From Clostridia bacterium (GTDB taxonomy: Bacteria > Bacillota_E > SLMV01 > PUMD01): a stretch of DNA of 5,786 bases. Position 1 is the first letter of the stretch; every line of letters starts with the position of its first letter. Of this stretch, positions 1 through 5,786 are shown one piece after another. The translations under genes were made by a program, and so were the position numbers. The stretch is taken from contig SKXF01000293.1 of the NCBI GenBank assembly GCA_007128555.1, positions 1 to 5,786 on the forward strand, read 5' to 3'. The notes under the pieces were generated by a model. That model did no database searches. It saw nothing but the letters and a program-made list of their open reading frames with translations, and was not told where the DNA came from.

Positions 1-255
1 GCGGCCACGGAATCTGGGATGCTGGTGATCACCGCGTCCCTCGACGCCATGGACTGGTCCAATCCAGGGGTAGAAGCCATCGTCGGCCGGGTGACCGATC
101 ATGTCAGGCCGGGGTTGATTATTGAATTTCACGCGGATGATTCCTCTGCCCAACTGGCCGAGGCCCTGCCCACAATCATCGAGGAGCTGCACCGGATGGA
201 CTACCGCTGCGTCAGCCTGTCACAGCTCATCGGACTGGACCAGGGGGACGAGTGA
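1..255 (+). CDS. Polysaccharide deacetylase (CE4 / NodB-like), C-terminal fragment
   Basis: The reading frame is open from the first base and ends at TGA 253-255, so 84 C-terminal residues are visible and the start lies outside the window. The ATG at 19 is internal. The fragment fits the end of a NodB-fold polysaccharide deacetylase: an Asp-Asp-Trp-like segment (D15, D18, W19) followed by a helix, then the strand PGLIIEFH, whose H44 sits where the family has its conserved C-terminal active-site His. The closing pattern, 'ALPTIIEELHRMDYRCVSL', is the usual last helix and strand. The family removes acetyl groups from glycan chains such as peptidoglycan or chitin oligomers, usually outside the membrane. 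The acidic/serine stretch after the His recalls the YlxY/PdaB branch of sporulating Firmicutes, but the metal-binding His/Asp residues are off the left edge, so activity and substrate cannot be judged. Its 3' end overlaps the convergent carboxypeptidase gene by 36 bp. Confidence 0.82.
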   Translation, partial: AATESGMLVITASLDAMDWSNPGVEAIVGRVTDHVRPGLIIEFHADDSSAQLAEALPTIIEELHRMDYRCVSLSQLIGLDQGDE

Positions 256-1338
256 GGTACGATAGAGGATCTCACCAGAAAGCCTCACGGCCATTTCTCC
301 TGCAGGTCCCTCCCGCAGGCCGGGAAGAAAGGGAGGTCGGTTCACGAGTAGGTCGAAGTGCACATCACGACCGCGGGGAAAGGGCATGACCACGTCCCTG
401 GGCGGCGCCAGAGCCAACCGATGACCGTCAGGCCAGCCCAGTACCGGGACAGAGCTCACTGCCCTTTCCCGCGACACCACGGTCTGCCAGGTGAAATACT
501 CAAAGCCCCATCGGATCAACCTCTCGGCATCTGCCCAGCGATTGCCCGACCCCAGCACGACGGCAATGATCTCCACCGTGCCCAATCGTCCTGCTGCAAT
601 CAGGCACTGTCCCGCAGCAGACGTGGTGCCCGTCTTCACACCTCGAAACAGGATGTCGGACCAGAGGAGCCTGTTCGTATTGTGCAGCGTCACGGTCCTG
701 CCCGCCACGGAACGGATCACGGCCTCGCGGAGGGAAACGATATGCCGCAGTCGGGGCACGCTGAGGACGTGGGCGGTCAGAAGCGCGAGATCATGGGCAG
801 TCATCACGTGTCCCTCCGCGGTGAGACCGTGGGGGTTGCTGAACGTCGCTCCGACCATTCCCAGCATGGCTGCCCGGCTGTTCATCAGTGCAGAGAACCC
901 GGCAACATCGCCGCCGATATGCTCCGCAACGGCGACCGCGGCGTCATTGCCAGAGGGAAGTGCCAGGGCGATCATCAGGTCCCCCAGGGTCCACTCCTCC
1001 CCCGCTCTGAGCCCGGCTGAAGATCCGGGTGTTGACGCTGATTTTTTGCTGACGAGAACGCGCTCATCACTTCGTCCGAGTTCATGGGCCAGGAGCAGGG
1101 TCATGAGCTTGGTCAGGCTTGCAGGGTCCCTCCGGAGATGCATGTTGTGTCCCAGGAGCACCACACCGGTTCTCGCATCCATGAGAACATAGGCGGGGGA
1201 AGACATGTAAGGGAGTTCATCGGCAGAGAAATGCTCGAAAAAGACACCCTCGTCGCCCCGGGCCGCGGCGAGGAGCGGGGCCTGGGCGACAAAGAGAAGT
1301 ATGGCCAGGATCGTCACCACCAGCCGCGATGTGGACAA
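220..1338 (-). CDS. D-alanyl-D-alanine carboxypeptidase, DacF/PBP5 type (peptidase S11)
   Basis: This 372-residue low-molecular-mass penicillin-binding protein removes the terminal D-Ala from peptidoglycan pentapeptides outside the cytoplasmic membrane. All three catalytic motifs are present in order: SLTK at residues 74-77 (S74 nucleophile, K77), SGN at 129-131 and KTG at 235-237. A hydrophobic signal peptide covers about residues 5-26 and ends in an Ala-rich stretch suited to signal peptidase I. The S11 catalytic domain spans roughly 38-275. Residues about 285-365 fit the beta-rich PBP5 C-terminal domain. The protein stops soon after that domain, with no obvious amphipathic or hydrophobic anchor helix. 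The start is TTG at 1338, chosen because GAGGTGATC lies just upstream and the signal peptide begins there. The gene lies 49 nt after rodZ on the same strand and converges on the deacetylase gene. DacF is sporulation-linked in Bacillus, but whether this is the DacF ortholog or another S11 paralog cannot be settled here. Confidence 0.95.
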   Translation of the reverse strand: MSTSRLVVTILAILLFVAQAPLLAAARGDEGVFFEHFSADELPYMSSPAYVLMDARTGVVLLGHNMHLRRDPASLTKLMTLLLAHELGRSDERVLVSKKSASTPGSSAGLRAGEEWTLGDLMIALALPSGNDAAVAVAEHIGGDVAGFSALMNSRAAMLGMVGATFSNPHGLTAEGHVMTAHDLALLTAHVLSVPRLRHIVSLREAVIRSVAGRTVTLHNTNRLLWSDILFRGVKTGTTSAAGQCLIAAGRLGTVEIIAVVLGSGNRWADAERLIRWGFEYFTWQTVVSRERAVSSVPVLGWPDGHRLALAPPRDVVMPFPRGRDVHFDLLVNRPPFLPGLREGPAGEMAVRLSGEILYRTSLVPLVQSDEL

Positions 1339-1342
1339 TGGC

Positions 1343-1351
1343 GATCACCTC
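1343..1351 (-). promoter_or_regulatory. Ribosome binding site of the carboxypeptidase gene
   Basis: On the - strand the bases read GAGGTGATC, nine contiguous bases complementary to the usual bacterial 16S rRNA 3' end. They end 4 nt before TTG at 1338, with the GAGG core about 9 nt away. This site decides the TTG start: no ATG or GTG is comparably placed, and the signal peptide follows directly. Confidence 0.8.
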
Positions 1352-1387
1352 GCTAAAGATTATGCAGTTGGAAGAAGCAGAAGTACA

Positions 1388-2230
1388 TCAATCCGGCAAA
1401 GAAAATAGGAGATTGCGGGGCCCTGTATCGTCCAGAACGCCCATCTGCACACCGTTGACCGTCAACATCAGCGCGGCCGGATTCCCGGCCCGGATTCTCA
1501 TAGCAGAGACAGCCGTCCATTCCCTCGAGCTGCCAGCCTCAAGGGTCAATTCCTCGGCAAACTCACCGTCAACGTGCACACGGATCCAACACAGCCCCCT
1601 ACCCTCGAGAAGGATGTTAATCTCCTCGGTACCTTCAATGTGATAGGTGATGTCCTGGAAACCTGGGCCGGTCTCCCGGGTCACGGCAAGGCTCGGCTCG
1701 ACAATCGTGGGATCCTCGTCCGGATCCTCCTCGGGCTGCTCCTCCGGGTCCTCCTCGGCCGGGGCCTCCTCACCGTTGGGGGGCTCCTCTGCAGCAGGCG
1801 GTGTCTCCGGCGGCATATCGGCCTGGGGTAGGATGATGAAGTAATAAACCGCCCCTGCAGACAGCAGGACCACGGCCATCATGGCCGCGAGAATCCACGC
1901 CCTGGCACTCCGGGCTCGCTTCGCGGGACGCAGCGTGATCTTGCCCGTCCCGGGGGTACGGAAGAGCCCATCAACCAGGGGAGCATCATCCCGATCATCC
2001 TGCCACTGGACAAGGGAATCCATGAGAGGACCGCTGTCAATGCCGACCTCCTGGCAGTAACGCCGCAGGATACCGCGGGCATAGACGGGAGCGGGCAACG
2101 AATCCCCATCGCCCTCCTCCAGGGCGATCAGGTACTTCGAACGAATCTTGGTCTTTTTCTGGATGTCCCCGAGCTCGAGCCCAAGAGACTCCCTTGCCTC
2201 GCGAAGTTCCCTGCCTATTTCCTCAAGCAA
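1388..2230 (-). CDS. rodZ: RodZ-like helix-turn-helix membrane protein (HTH_25 + DUF4115)
   Basis: This 280-residue bitopic membrane protein has the full RodZ layout. The cytoplasmic HTH_25 domain covers about residues 3-70, beginning IGRELREARESLGL and containing a GILRRYC segment (53-59) that matches the family's G-(F/Y)-I-R-x-Y-A signature with Cys in place of Ala. A basic patch KRARSAR (104-110) precedes one transmembrane helix (about 111-134), giving N-in topology. A Pro/Glu/Asp linker follows (about 135-179). The extracytoplasmic DUF4115 domain (about 185-278) shows the hallmark CWIRVHVDGE, an AGNPA turn and LTVNG. In characterised bacteria RodZ binds MreB and couples it to the elongation machinery for rod shape. 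The start is TTG at 2230, supported by AAAGGGG upstream and by the family's N-terminus. It lies 19 nt downstream of asnS and 49 nt upstream of the carboxypeptidase, so it is probably cotranscribed with at least asnS. The function is inferred from architecture. Confidence 0.92.
   Translation of the reverse strand: MLEEIGRELREARESLGLELGDIQKKTKIRSKYLIALEEGDGDSLPAPVYARGILRRYCQEVGIDSGPLMDSLVQWQDDRDDAPLVDGLFRTPGTGKITLRPAKRARSARAWILAAMMAVVLLSAGAVYYFIILPQADMPPETPPAAEEPPNGEEAPAEEDPEEQPEEDPDEDPTIVEPSLAVTRETGPGFQDITYHIEGTEEINILLEGRGLCWIRVHVDGEFAEELTLEAGSSREWTAVSAMRIRAGNPAALMLTVNGVQMGVLDDTGPRNLLFSLPD
1697..1828 (-). other. Low-complexity Pro/Glu/Asp linker in RodZ
   Basis: Residues about 135-178 of RodZ consist almost entirely of Pro, Glu, Asp and Ala, with an imperfect recurring PEE(D/Q)P unit in the second half (residues about 158-174). 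At DNA level this appears on the + strand as repeated CTCCTC(C/G)GG units. It lies just outside the membrane and is probably an extended, highly acidic spacer that carries the DUF4115 domain into the wall. Repeats of this kind can vary in length between strains. Confidence 0.7.
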
Positions 2231-2238
2231 TAACCCAA

Positions 2239-2245
2239 CCCCTTT
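2239..2245 (-). promoter_or_regulatory. Ribosome binding site of rodZ
   Basis: On the - strand AAAGGGG lies 8 nt before TTG at 2230, in the 19-nt gap after the asnS stop. It is one mismatch from the ideal AAAGGAG. It supports TTG as the start, because the frame has no ATG or GTG between this site and the conserved IGRELREAR motif. Confidence 0.6.
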
Positions 2246-2249
2246 CCGC

Positions 2250-3569
2250 TCACGGCCTGAGACGGTTCAGCAACCTGGGAAAGGGGACCGACTCGCGTAT
2301 ATGCTCAAGTCCCGCGATCCATGTCAGAAGCCGCTCGATACCGAGGCCGAATCCCGAATGCGGCACCGATCCAAACCGACGCAGATCCAGGTACCATTGG
2401 AAATCCTCCTCGGGAAGACCGTGCTCCCGAATTCGCTTCAGCAGAAGATCGTAATCGTCAATGCGCTGACTGCCTCCGATAATCTCCCCATAACCCTCGG
2501 GCGCCAGCAAATCAGCAGCCAGGGCCACCTCGGGCCGATCAGGGTCCGGCTCCATGTAAAAGGCCTTCGTCTGCACAGGAAACCTCTCAACAAAAACGGG
2601 CCGGTCAAAGTGGCGAACAATCTCCGATTCGTGGGGCGCCCCGAAGTCATCCCCCCACTGAAGGGACAGTCCCGCCTTCTCCAGCAACTTCAGGGCATCG
2701 TCGTAGCTGATGCGGGGGAAGGGGGCCTTCACCTTCTCCAGGGCCTCGATGTCTCGCTCCAGGATCCGCAGATCGTCGGAGTTGTGCTGAAGAACCTCCC
2801 CCACCACGTGCTCCACCATCTGTTCCTGCAGGTGAAGGTTGTCCTCGTAGGTGTAATATGCCATCTCGGGCTCGAGCATCCAGAACTCGATCAGGTGCCT
2901 GCGCGTCTTCGACTTCTCCGCCCGGAAAGCGGGGCTGAAGCAATAGACCTTGCCAAGAGCCACGCAGGTGGCCTCACTGTAGAGCTGGCCGCTCTGAGTC
3001 AGGTAGGCTGCTTCTCCGAAATAATCCGTTGCAAAAAGGGTGGTGGTACCCTCACAGGCATTCGGCGTCAGGATCGGGGTGTCCACCCGGGTGAATCCAT
3101 CCGAGCGAAGAAAACCCTCCAGTTCGCCCATCAGTCGGTCCCTCAACCGGAGCAGGGACGTCTGCCTGGGCGTTCGAAGCCACAGATGACGATGATCCAG
3201 CAAGAACTCTACCCCGTGCTCCTTCAGCGCCAGGGGGTAATCCTCAGCCGCCTGCACCAGCTGCAGGTCCGTCAACTGCAGCTCACAACCACCGGGTGAT
3301 CGAGCATCCTCCTTGACCACACCCTCCACGATCAACGAAGACTCCTGGCCCATGGTTGCGATAGCCTCCCACACCCCCTCGGGCACCTCCTTGGCCGAGG
3401 CAACCGCCTGGACCACCCCGGTTCCGTCCCTGACCAACAAGAAGGAGATTCGTCCACTGGAGCGCCTGTTGTACAGCCAGCCCCTCACCTTCACCGTGTC
3501 GCCGACGCGGGCCCTGAGCCCGTCCACCGTGACAAAGCCGGTCTCCTGCTCTTTACTACCTGATGTCAT
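2250..3569 (-). CDS. asnS: Asparaginyl-tRNA synthetase (class II)
   Basis: This 439-residue cytoplasmic enzyme charges tRNA-Asn with asparagine using ATP. The N-terminal OB-fold anticodon-binding domain covers about residues 14-107 (VKVRGWLYNRRSSGRISFLLVRDG). The class II catalytic core starts at LDHRHLWLR (124-132). Motif 1 is near 150-166, ending in VDTPI. Motif 2 is FRAEKSKTRRHLIEFWMLEPE-like at 215-235, with R216, E218, R224, H225 and E228. GEIIGGSQR is at 361-369, and motif 3, GFGLGIERLL, is at 406-415, with R413 as the ATP-binding Arg. The KSKTRRHLIEFW wording of motif 2 and the PFPR ending point to AsnRS rather than the related archaeal-type AspRS. Length is normal for bacterial AsnRS. 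The ATG at 3569 is preceded by AAGGGAG 6 nt upstream. The gene follows UPF0182 after a 95-nt gap containing a hairpin and leads into rodZ after 19 nt. Its presence implies direct Asn-tRNA-Asn formation, although an amidotransferase route could coexist elsewhere. Confidence 0.96.
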   Translation of the reverse strand: MTSGSKEQETGFVTVDGLRARVGDTVKVRGWLYNRRSSGRISFLLVRDGTGVVQAVASAKEVPEGVWEAIATMGQESSLIVEGVVKEDARSPGGCELQLTDLQLVQAAEDYPLALKEHGVEFLLDHRHLWLRTPRQTSLLRLRDRLMGELEGFLRSDGFTRVDTPILTPNACEGTTTLFATDYFGEAAYLTQSGQLYSEATCVALGKVYCFSPAFRAEKSKTRRHLIEFWMLEPEMAYYTYEDNLHLQEQMVEHVVGEVLQHNSDDLRILERDIEALEKVKAPFPRISYDDALKLLEKAGLSLQWGDDFGAPHESEIVRHFDRPVFVERFPVQTKAFYMEPDPDRPEVALAADLLAPEGYGEIIGGSQRIDDYDLLLKRIREHGLPEEDFQWYLDLRRFGSVPHSGFGLGIERLLTWIAGLEHIRESVPFPRLLNRLRP

Positions 3570-3600
3570 GACAGACTCCCTTCATCACCTGAACATAAGA

Positions 3601-3634
3601 GGCACCACCTATCTCCTGCGAGATGAGTGATGCC
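3601..3634 (-). terminator. Candidate intrinsic terminator or attenuator hairpin between UPF0182 and asnS
   Basis: In the - strand RNA a 15-base arm beginning GGCATCAC and ending ATCTC pairs, around a GCAG loop, with an arm beginning GAGAT and ending GTGGTGCC. Fourteen of 15 positions pair (12 Watson-Crick, two G-U) with a single C/A mismatch. On the + strand the two G-U pairs would become A/C mismatches, so the fold favours - strand transcripts. The tail after the stem, TCTTATGTT, is T-rich but not a clean T-run, so termination may be partial. The hairpin starts 30 nt after the UPF0182 stop and ends 31 nt before the asnS ATG. It could end the UPF0182 message, attenuate readthrough into asnS, or act as a processing or stability element. 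The structure is seen directly and the role is inferred. Confidence 0.5.
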
Positions 3635-3664
3635 CCTTGATTCCCTCCTTTGGACAGAGAACAC

Positions 3665-5786
3665 TCATTCACCAGGAGAAAGATCCTCCATCTCGGCGGC
3701 CAACCGCTCCAGGATGTCTTCCAGTTGAGACATCAGATCGCCATACCGGGCCCACTGGCCACCCCTCAGGGCATCCTGCGCCCCCTGGAAGAGCTCCCAC
3801 GCCCGCTCGATCAACTCCATCTCGGTGCCGGGGATGACGACGCCATCATCCGGATCCTCGATCCCGTCTTCATCCACGGGCGGACGGAGCCCGAACAGGA
3901 TTTCCATCGCCTCGTGCAGGTCCCTTCCCATGGCCACCCGGTTGCCGTAGGCTGCAATCACCCTTCTCAGCTCGGGCAAGGCCGTGTCCGCTGACTCCAG
4001 GTAGACGGGTTCGACGTACAATAGAGAATCCTGAATGGGAATGACCATCAGGCTCCCCCGGATCACCCGTGAACCCGCCTGGCCCCACAGGGTGAACAGC
4101 TGGGAGATCTCGGCATCCTGGTCAATGCGGGCCTCAATCTGCCGGGGGCCCAACACCGTCCTGCCCTTCGGCATCTTATACACGACCAGCTCCCCGTAGT
4201 GATCTCCATCGGAACGTCCCGCCACCCAGGAAATCATCACGTCTCTCTGGGAGGGCGTGAAGGGTGTCATCAGGATGAACTCCTGTCGCGGGTCGTCATC
4301 GCCGGGCAGGTCCATGATGATATAGTAGGGTTCCATCCGACGGGACTGTCCTGCGAAGACTTCCTCGGGATACTCCCAGAGGTCCTCCTTGTTGTAAAAG
4401 ACGACCGGATCCTCCATATGATAGGTCCGATACATGTCCATCTGGATCTGGAACAGGTCCAGGGGATAGCGAACGTGAGCTCGAAACTCCTCGGGCATTT
4501 CGTCCTGGGGACGGAACAGGTCGGGGAAGATGTTCTGATACGTCTGAATCAACGGATCCTCCTCGTCGAAGACGTAGAAGGTCACATCCCCATGGTAGGC
4601 ATCGACCACGATCTTGACCGAGTTCCGGATGTAGTTGAGCTGATTCCGATAAGGTTGTGAATAGGGGTAACGCGTGGTATGGGTGTAGGCATCCTGGATC
4701 CAGAACAGGCGGCCCTCTTCCCGGGAGAGCACCACGTAGGGATCTCCGTCATACATCAAAAAGGGAGCGAGGCGACGCACTCGCTCGCCGATGTGCCGGT
4801 AATACAGGACCCGTGACTCATCGGTGATCGAACCGCTGAGCAGCATATTGTAATCACTGAAGCGGAGAGCAAAGAGACTCCTGCGCAAAAACCCCTCTAT
4901 GGGAACCCCTCCGGTGCCATCGTAGTGTATGTAAACATTTGATGCCCCCTCGGGGTAGTGAAGCTCCGGCTCAAGGGTGTTGGCGATCACGTACTCCCGG
5001 GTCATTTCCCCGAAGTAGATCGCCGGGTTCTCCACCTCGATGTCAACCTGACTGACCGGCGGAATGTCCTGGATGTGCATGACAGGCAACCCCTGCGGGG
5101 TGAACTGGGCCGCGGGGCTCATGACCAAACCGTGCCCGTGGGTATACTGCAATCGCTTATTCACCCAGGTCTCCGCCCCGGGCACCCGATCGTAGTCCAG
5201 TTCACGAGCCGCGATCATCACCTGCTGGTACTGGCCGTCAATCATGTACCGATCCACGTCCGCGTCGGGGAACTCGTAGTAAGCCCGTATGGTGTGCAGC
5301 TGCCGGTAACTCGCCAGGAGGGGACGCCAGTCCCACAGCCGCACGTTCTCTATGGTATCCATATTGTCCTCGAGGTCTTCCCAGGTCAGGGTATCCGTCG
5401 CCGGAAACTCCCGCACGTCCACCTGGTCCAGGCCAAAGGCAGCCTGGGTATAGCTGATATTGTATTCAATGTACGGCGTCTCTCGCGTGATCTCGTTGGG
5501 GGCCACCACCAACCTTTGAATCACCGCTGGATAGATCGATCCGAGGGCCAGGGACCCGATCAGCATGATCCCGATCGCAGCATAGAGCCATCGGATGTCG
5601 CGCGCCCGGATGTACCACAGGGCCACGAGGGCGGACAGTACCGCCAGGATCGACATGATCCGGAACACCGGAAGCTGCGCGTGGATGTCCGTATAGCTGC
5701 CACCGAACGCCACGCCCCGGGTCGAGTAGACCAGCTGGAACGCGTCAAGCCAGTATCCCCAGGCCTTCAGCAGAAGATAGGAGGCC
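3665..5786 (-). CDS. UPF0182 family (COG1615) large membrane protein, N-terminus cut by window edge
   Basis: The frame is open to the right edge and stops at TGA 3665-3667, leaving 706 complete codons of a family usually near 900-1000 residues. The missing part is therefore the first membrane segments. Homology runs straight through the GTG at 5713 (the family's YSTRGVAFG segment), so that codon is not the start. Two transmembrane helices are visible, at about visible residues 41-59 and 66-89. After them comes a very large, probably extracytoplasmic domain with family hallmarks: RLQYTHGHGLVMSP, a PFLMYDGDPYVVL segment, YIRNSVKIVVDAYHGDVTFY, the HVRYPLDLFQ segment, FILMTPFTPSQRDVMISW and the LGPRQIEARIDQD block, then LLYVEPVYL. 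A Pro/acidic hinge (about 636-650) leads to a helical tail (about 654-703) containing GGQWARYGDLMSQLEDIL. No catalytic motif is evident and I know of no established biochemical function. It is transcribed towards asnS, and cotranscription is uncertain because of the hairpin. Confidence 0.93.
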   Translation of the reverse strand, partial: ASYLLLKAWGYWLDAFQLVYSTRGVAFGGSYTDIHAQLPVFRIMSILAVLSALVALWYIRARDIRWLYAAIGIMLIGSLALGSIYPAVIQRLVVAPNEITRETPYIEYNISYTQAAFGLDQVDVREFPATDTLTWEDLEDNMDTIENVRLWDWRPLLASYRQLHTIRAYYEFPDADVDRYMIDGQYQQVMIAARELDYDRVPGAETWVNKRLQYTHGHGLVMSPAAQFTPQGLPVMHIQDIPPVSQVDIEVENPAIYFGEMTREYVIANTLEPELHYPEGASNVYIHYDGTGGVPIEGFLRRSLFALRFSDYNMLLSGSITDESRVLYYRHIGERVRRLAPFLMYDGDPYVVLSREEGRLFWIQDAYTHTTRYPYSQPYRNQLNYIRNSVKIVVDAYHGDVTFYVFDEEDPLIQTYQNIFPDLFRPQDEMPEEFRAHVRYPLDLFQIQMDMYRTYHMEDPVVFYNKEDLWEYPEEVFAGQSRRMEPYYIIMDLPGDDDPRQEFILMTPFTPSQRDVMISWVAGRSDGDHYGELVVYKMPKGRTVLGPRQIEARIDQDAEISQLFTLWGQAGSRVIRGSLMVIPIQDSLLYVEPVYLESADTALPELRRVIAAYGNRVAMGRDLHEAMEILFGLRPPVDEDGIEDPDDGVVIPGTEMELIERAWELFQGAQDALRGGQWARYGDLMSQLEDILERLAAEMEDLSPGE

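Noticed and set aside
358..1192. Two overlapping + strand open frames of 220 and 233 codons opposite the carboxypeptidase
   Set aside because: The opposite strand carries all catalytic motifs of an S11 carboxypeptidase. These translations are rich in Arg, Ser and Pro and resemble no family I know.
1359..1364. CATAAT on the - strand in the rodZ-dac gap as a -10 box for a separate dac promoter
   Set aside because: There is no matching -35 at 16-18 bp (the best hexamer matches 3 of 6, and a better TTGATG is 21 bp away), and no clear sporulation-sigma promoter fits.
2148..3299. A 383-codon open frame on the + strand opposite asnS
   Set aside because: It lies antisense to a full, motif-complete AsnRS and its translation shows no recognisable domain. 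It also runs past the asnS end into rodZ. It is explained by codon bias in GC-rich DNA.
2250..3569. Aspartyl-tRNA synthetase as the identity of the 439-residue synthetase
   Set aside because: The motif 2 wording (AEKSKTRRHLIEFW) and the short form without the bacterial AspRS insertion domain fit AsnRS better.
3585..3605. A six-codon ORF (V-P-L-M-F-R) on the - strand before asnS, with AGGAG 7 nt upstream
   Set aside because: It is too short to support from sequence alone, has no Asn codons that would suggest attenuation, and its ribosome binding site is buried in the hairpin.
3570..3664. A T-box riboswitch controlling asnS, suggested by GGTGGTGCC in the hairpin arm
   Set aside because: The T-box core (AGGGUGGNACCGCG) is not matched beyond GGTGG, the gap is only 95 nt against a usual leader of 150 nt or more, and no specifier stem is visible.
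5711..5713. GTG at 5713 as the start of the UPF0182 protein
   Set aside because: The frame continues to the window edge and the residues before it (KAWGYWLDAF, then VYSTRG) match the family, so the gene is truncated by the window.

Overview
The window reads as an ordinary chromosomal segment from a bacterium, most likely a moderately high-GC member of the Bacillota (Clostridia or a related deep lineage). The signs are strong purine-rich ribosome binding sites matching the 16S anti-SD, frequent TTG starts, a Firmicutes-style RodZ, and a UPF0182 membrane protein of the kind common in thermophilic and syntrophic Clostridia. GC looks to be somewhat below 60% by eye. This placement is an inference from gene content, not a database result.

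Layout: positions 1-255 on the + strand carry the C-terminal end of a polysaccharide deacetylase (CE4), cut off by the left window edge. Everything else is on the - strand. Read in the direction of transcription, the order is: a large UPF0182 membrane protein (5786 to 3665, N-terminus beyond the right edge), a 97-nt gap holding a strong hairpin, asparaginyl-tRNA synthetase asnS (3569-2250), a 19-nt gap, a RodZ-like protein (2230-1388), a 49-nt gap, and a D-alanyl-D-alanine carboxypeptidase of the DacF/PBP5 type (1338-220). The carboxypeptidase converges on the deacetylase and their 3' ends overlap by 36 bp. No stretch longer than 100 bases lacks a gene.

Function: the theme is the cell envelope plus one translation gene. 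RodZ links the MreB cytoskeleton to wall synthesis, the carboxypeptidase trims the peptide stems of peptidoglycan, and the deacetylase probably acts on glycan strands. asnS is the housekeeping member of the same-strand cluster. asnS and rodZ are close enough to share a transcript, and dac may be on it too. The hairpin between UPF0182 and asnS is the most likely place for transcription to be interrupted or modulated.

No mobile element, CRISPR array, RNA gene or obvious undescribed multi-gene system is visible. The items most worth a second look are the UPF0182 protein of unknown function, the UPF0182-asnS hairpin, the placement of rodZ between asnS and dac, and the apparent lack of a membrane anchor on the carboxypeptidase.
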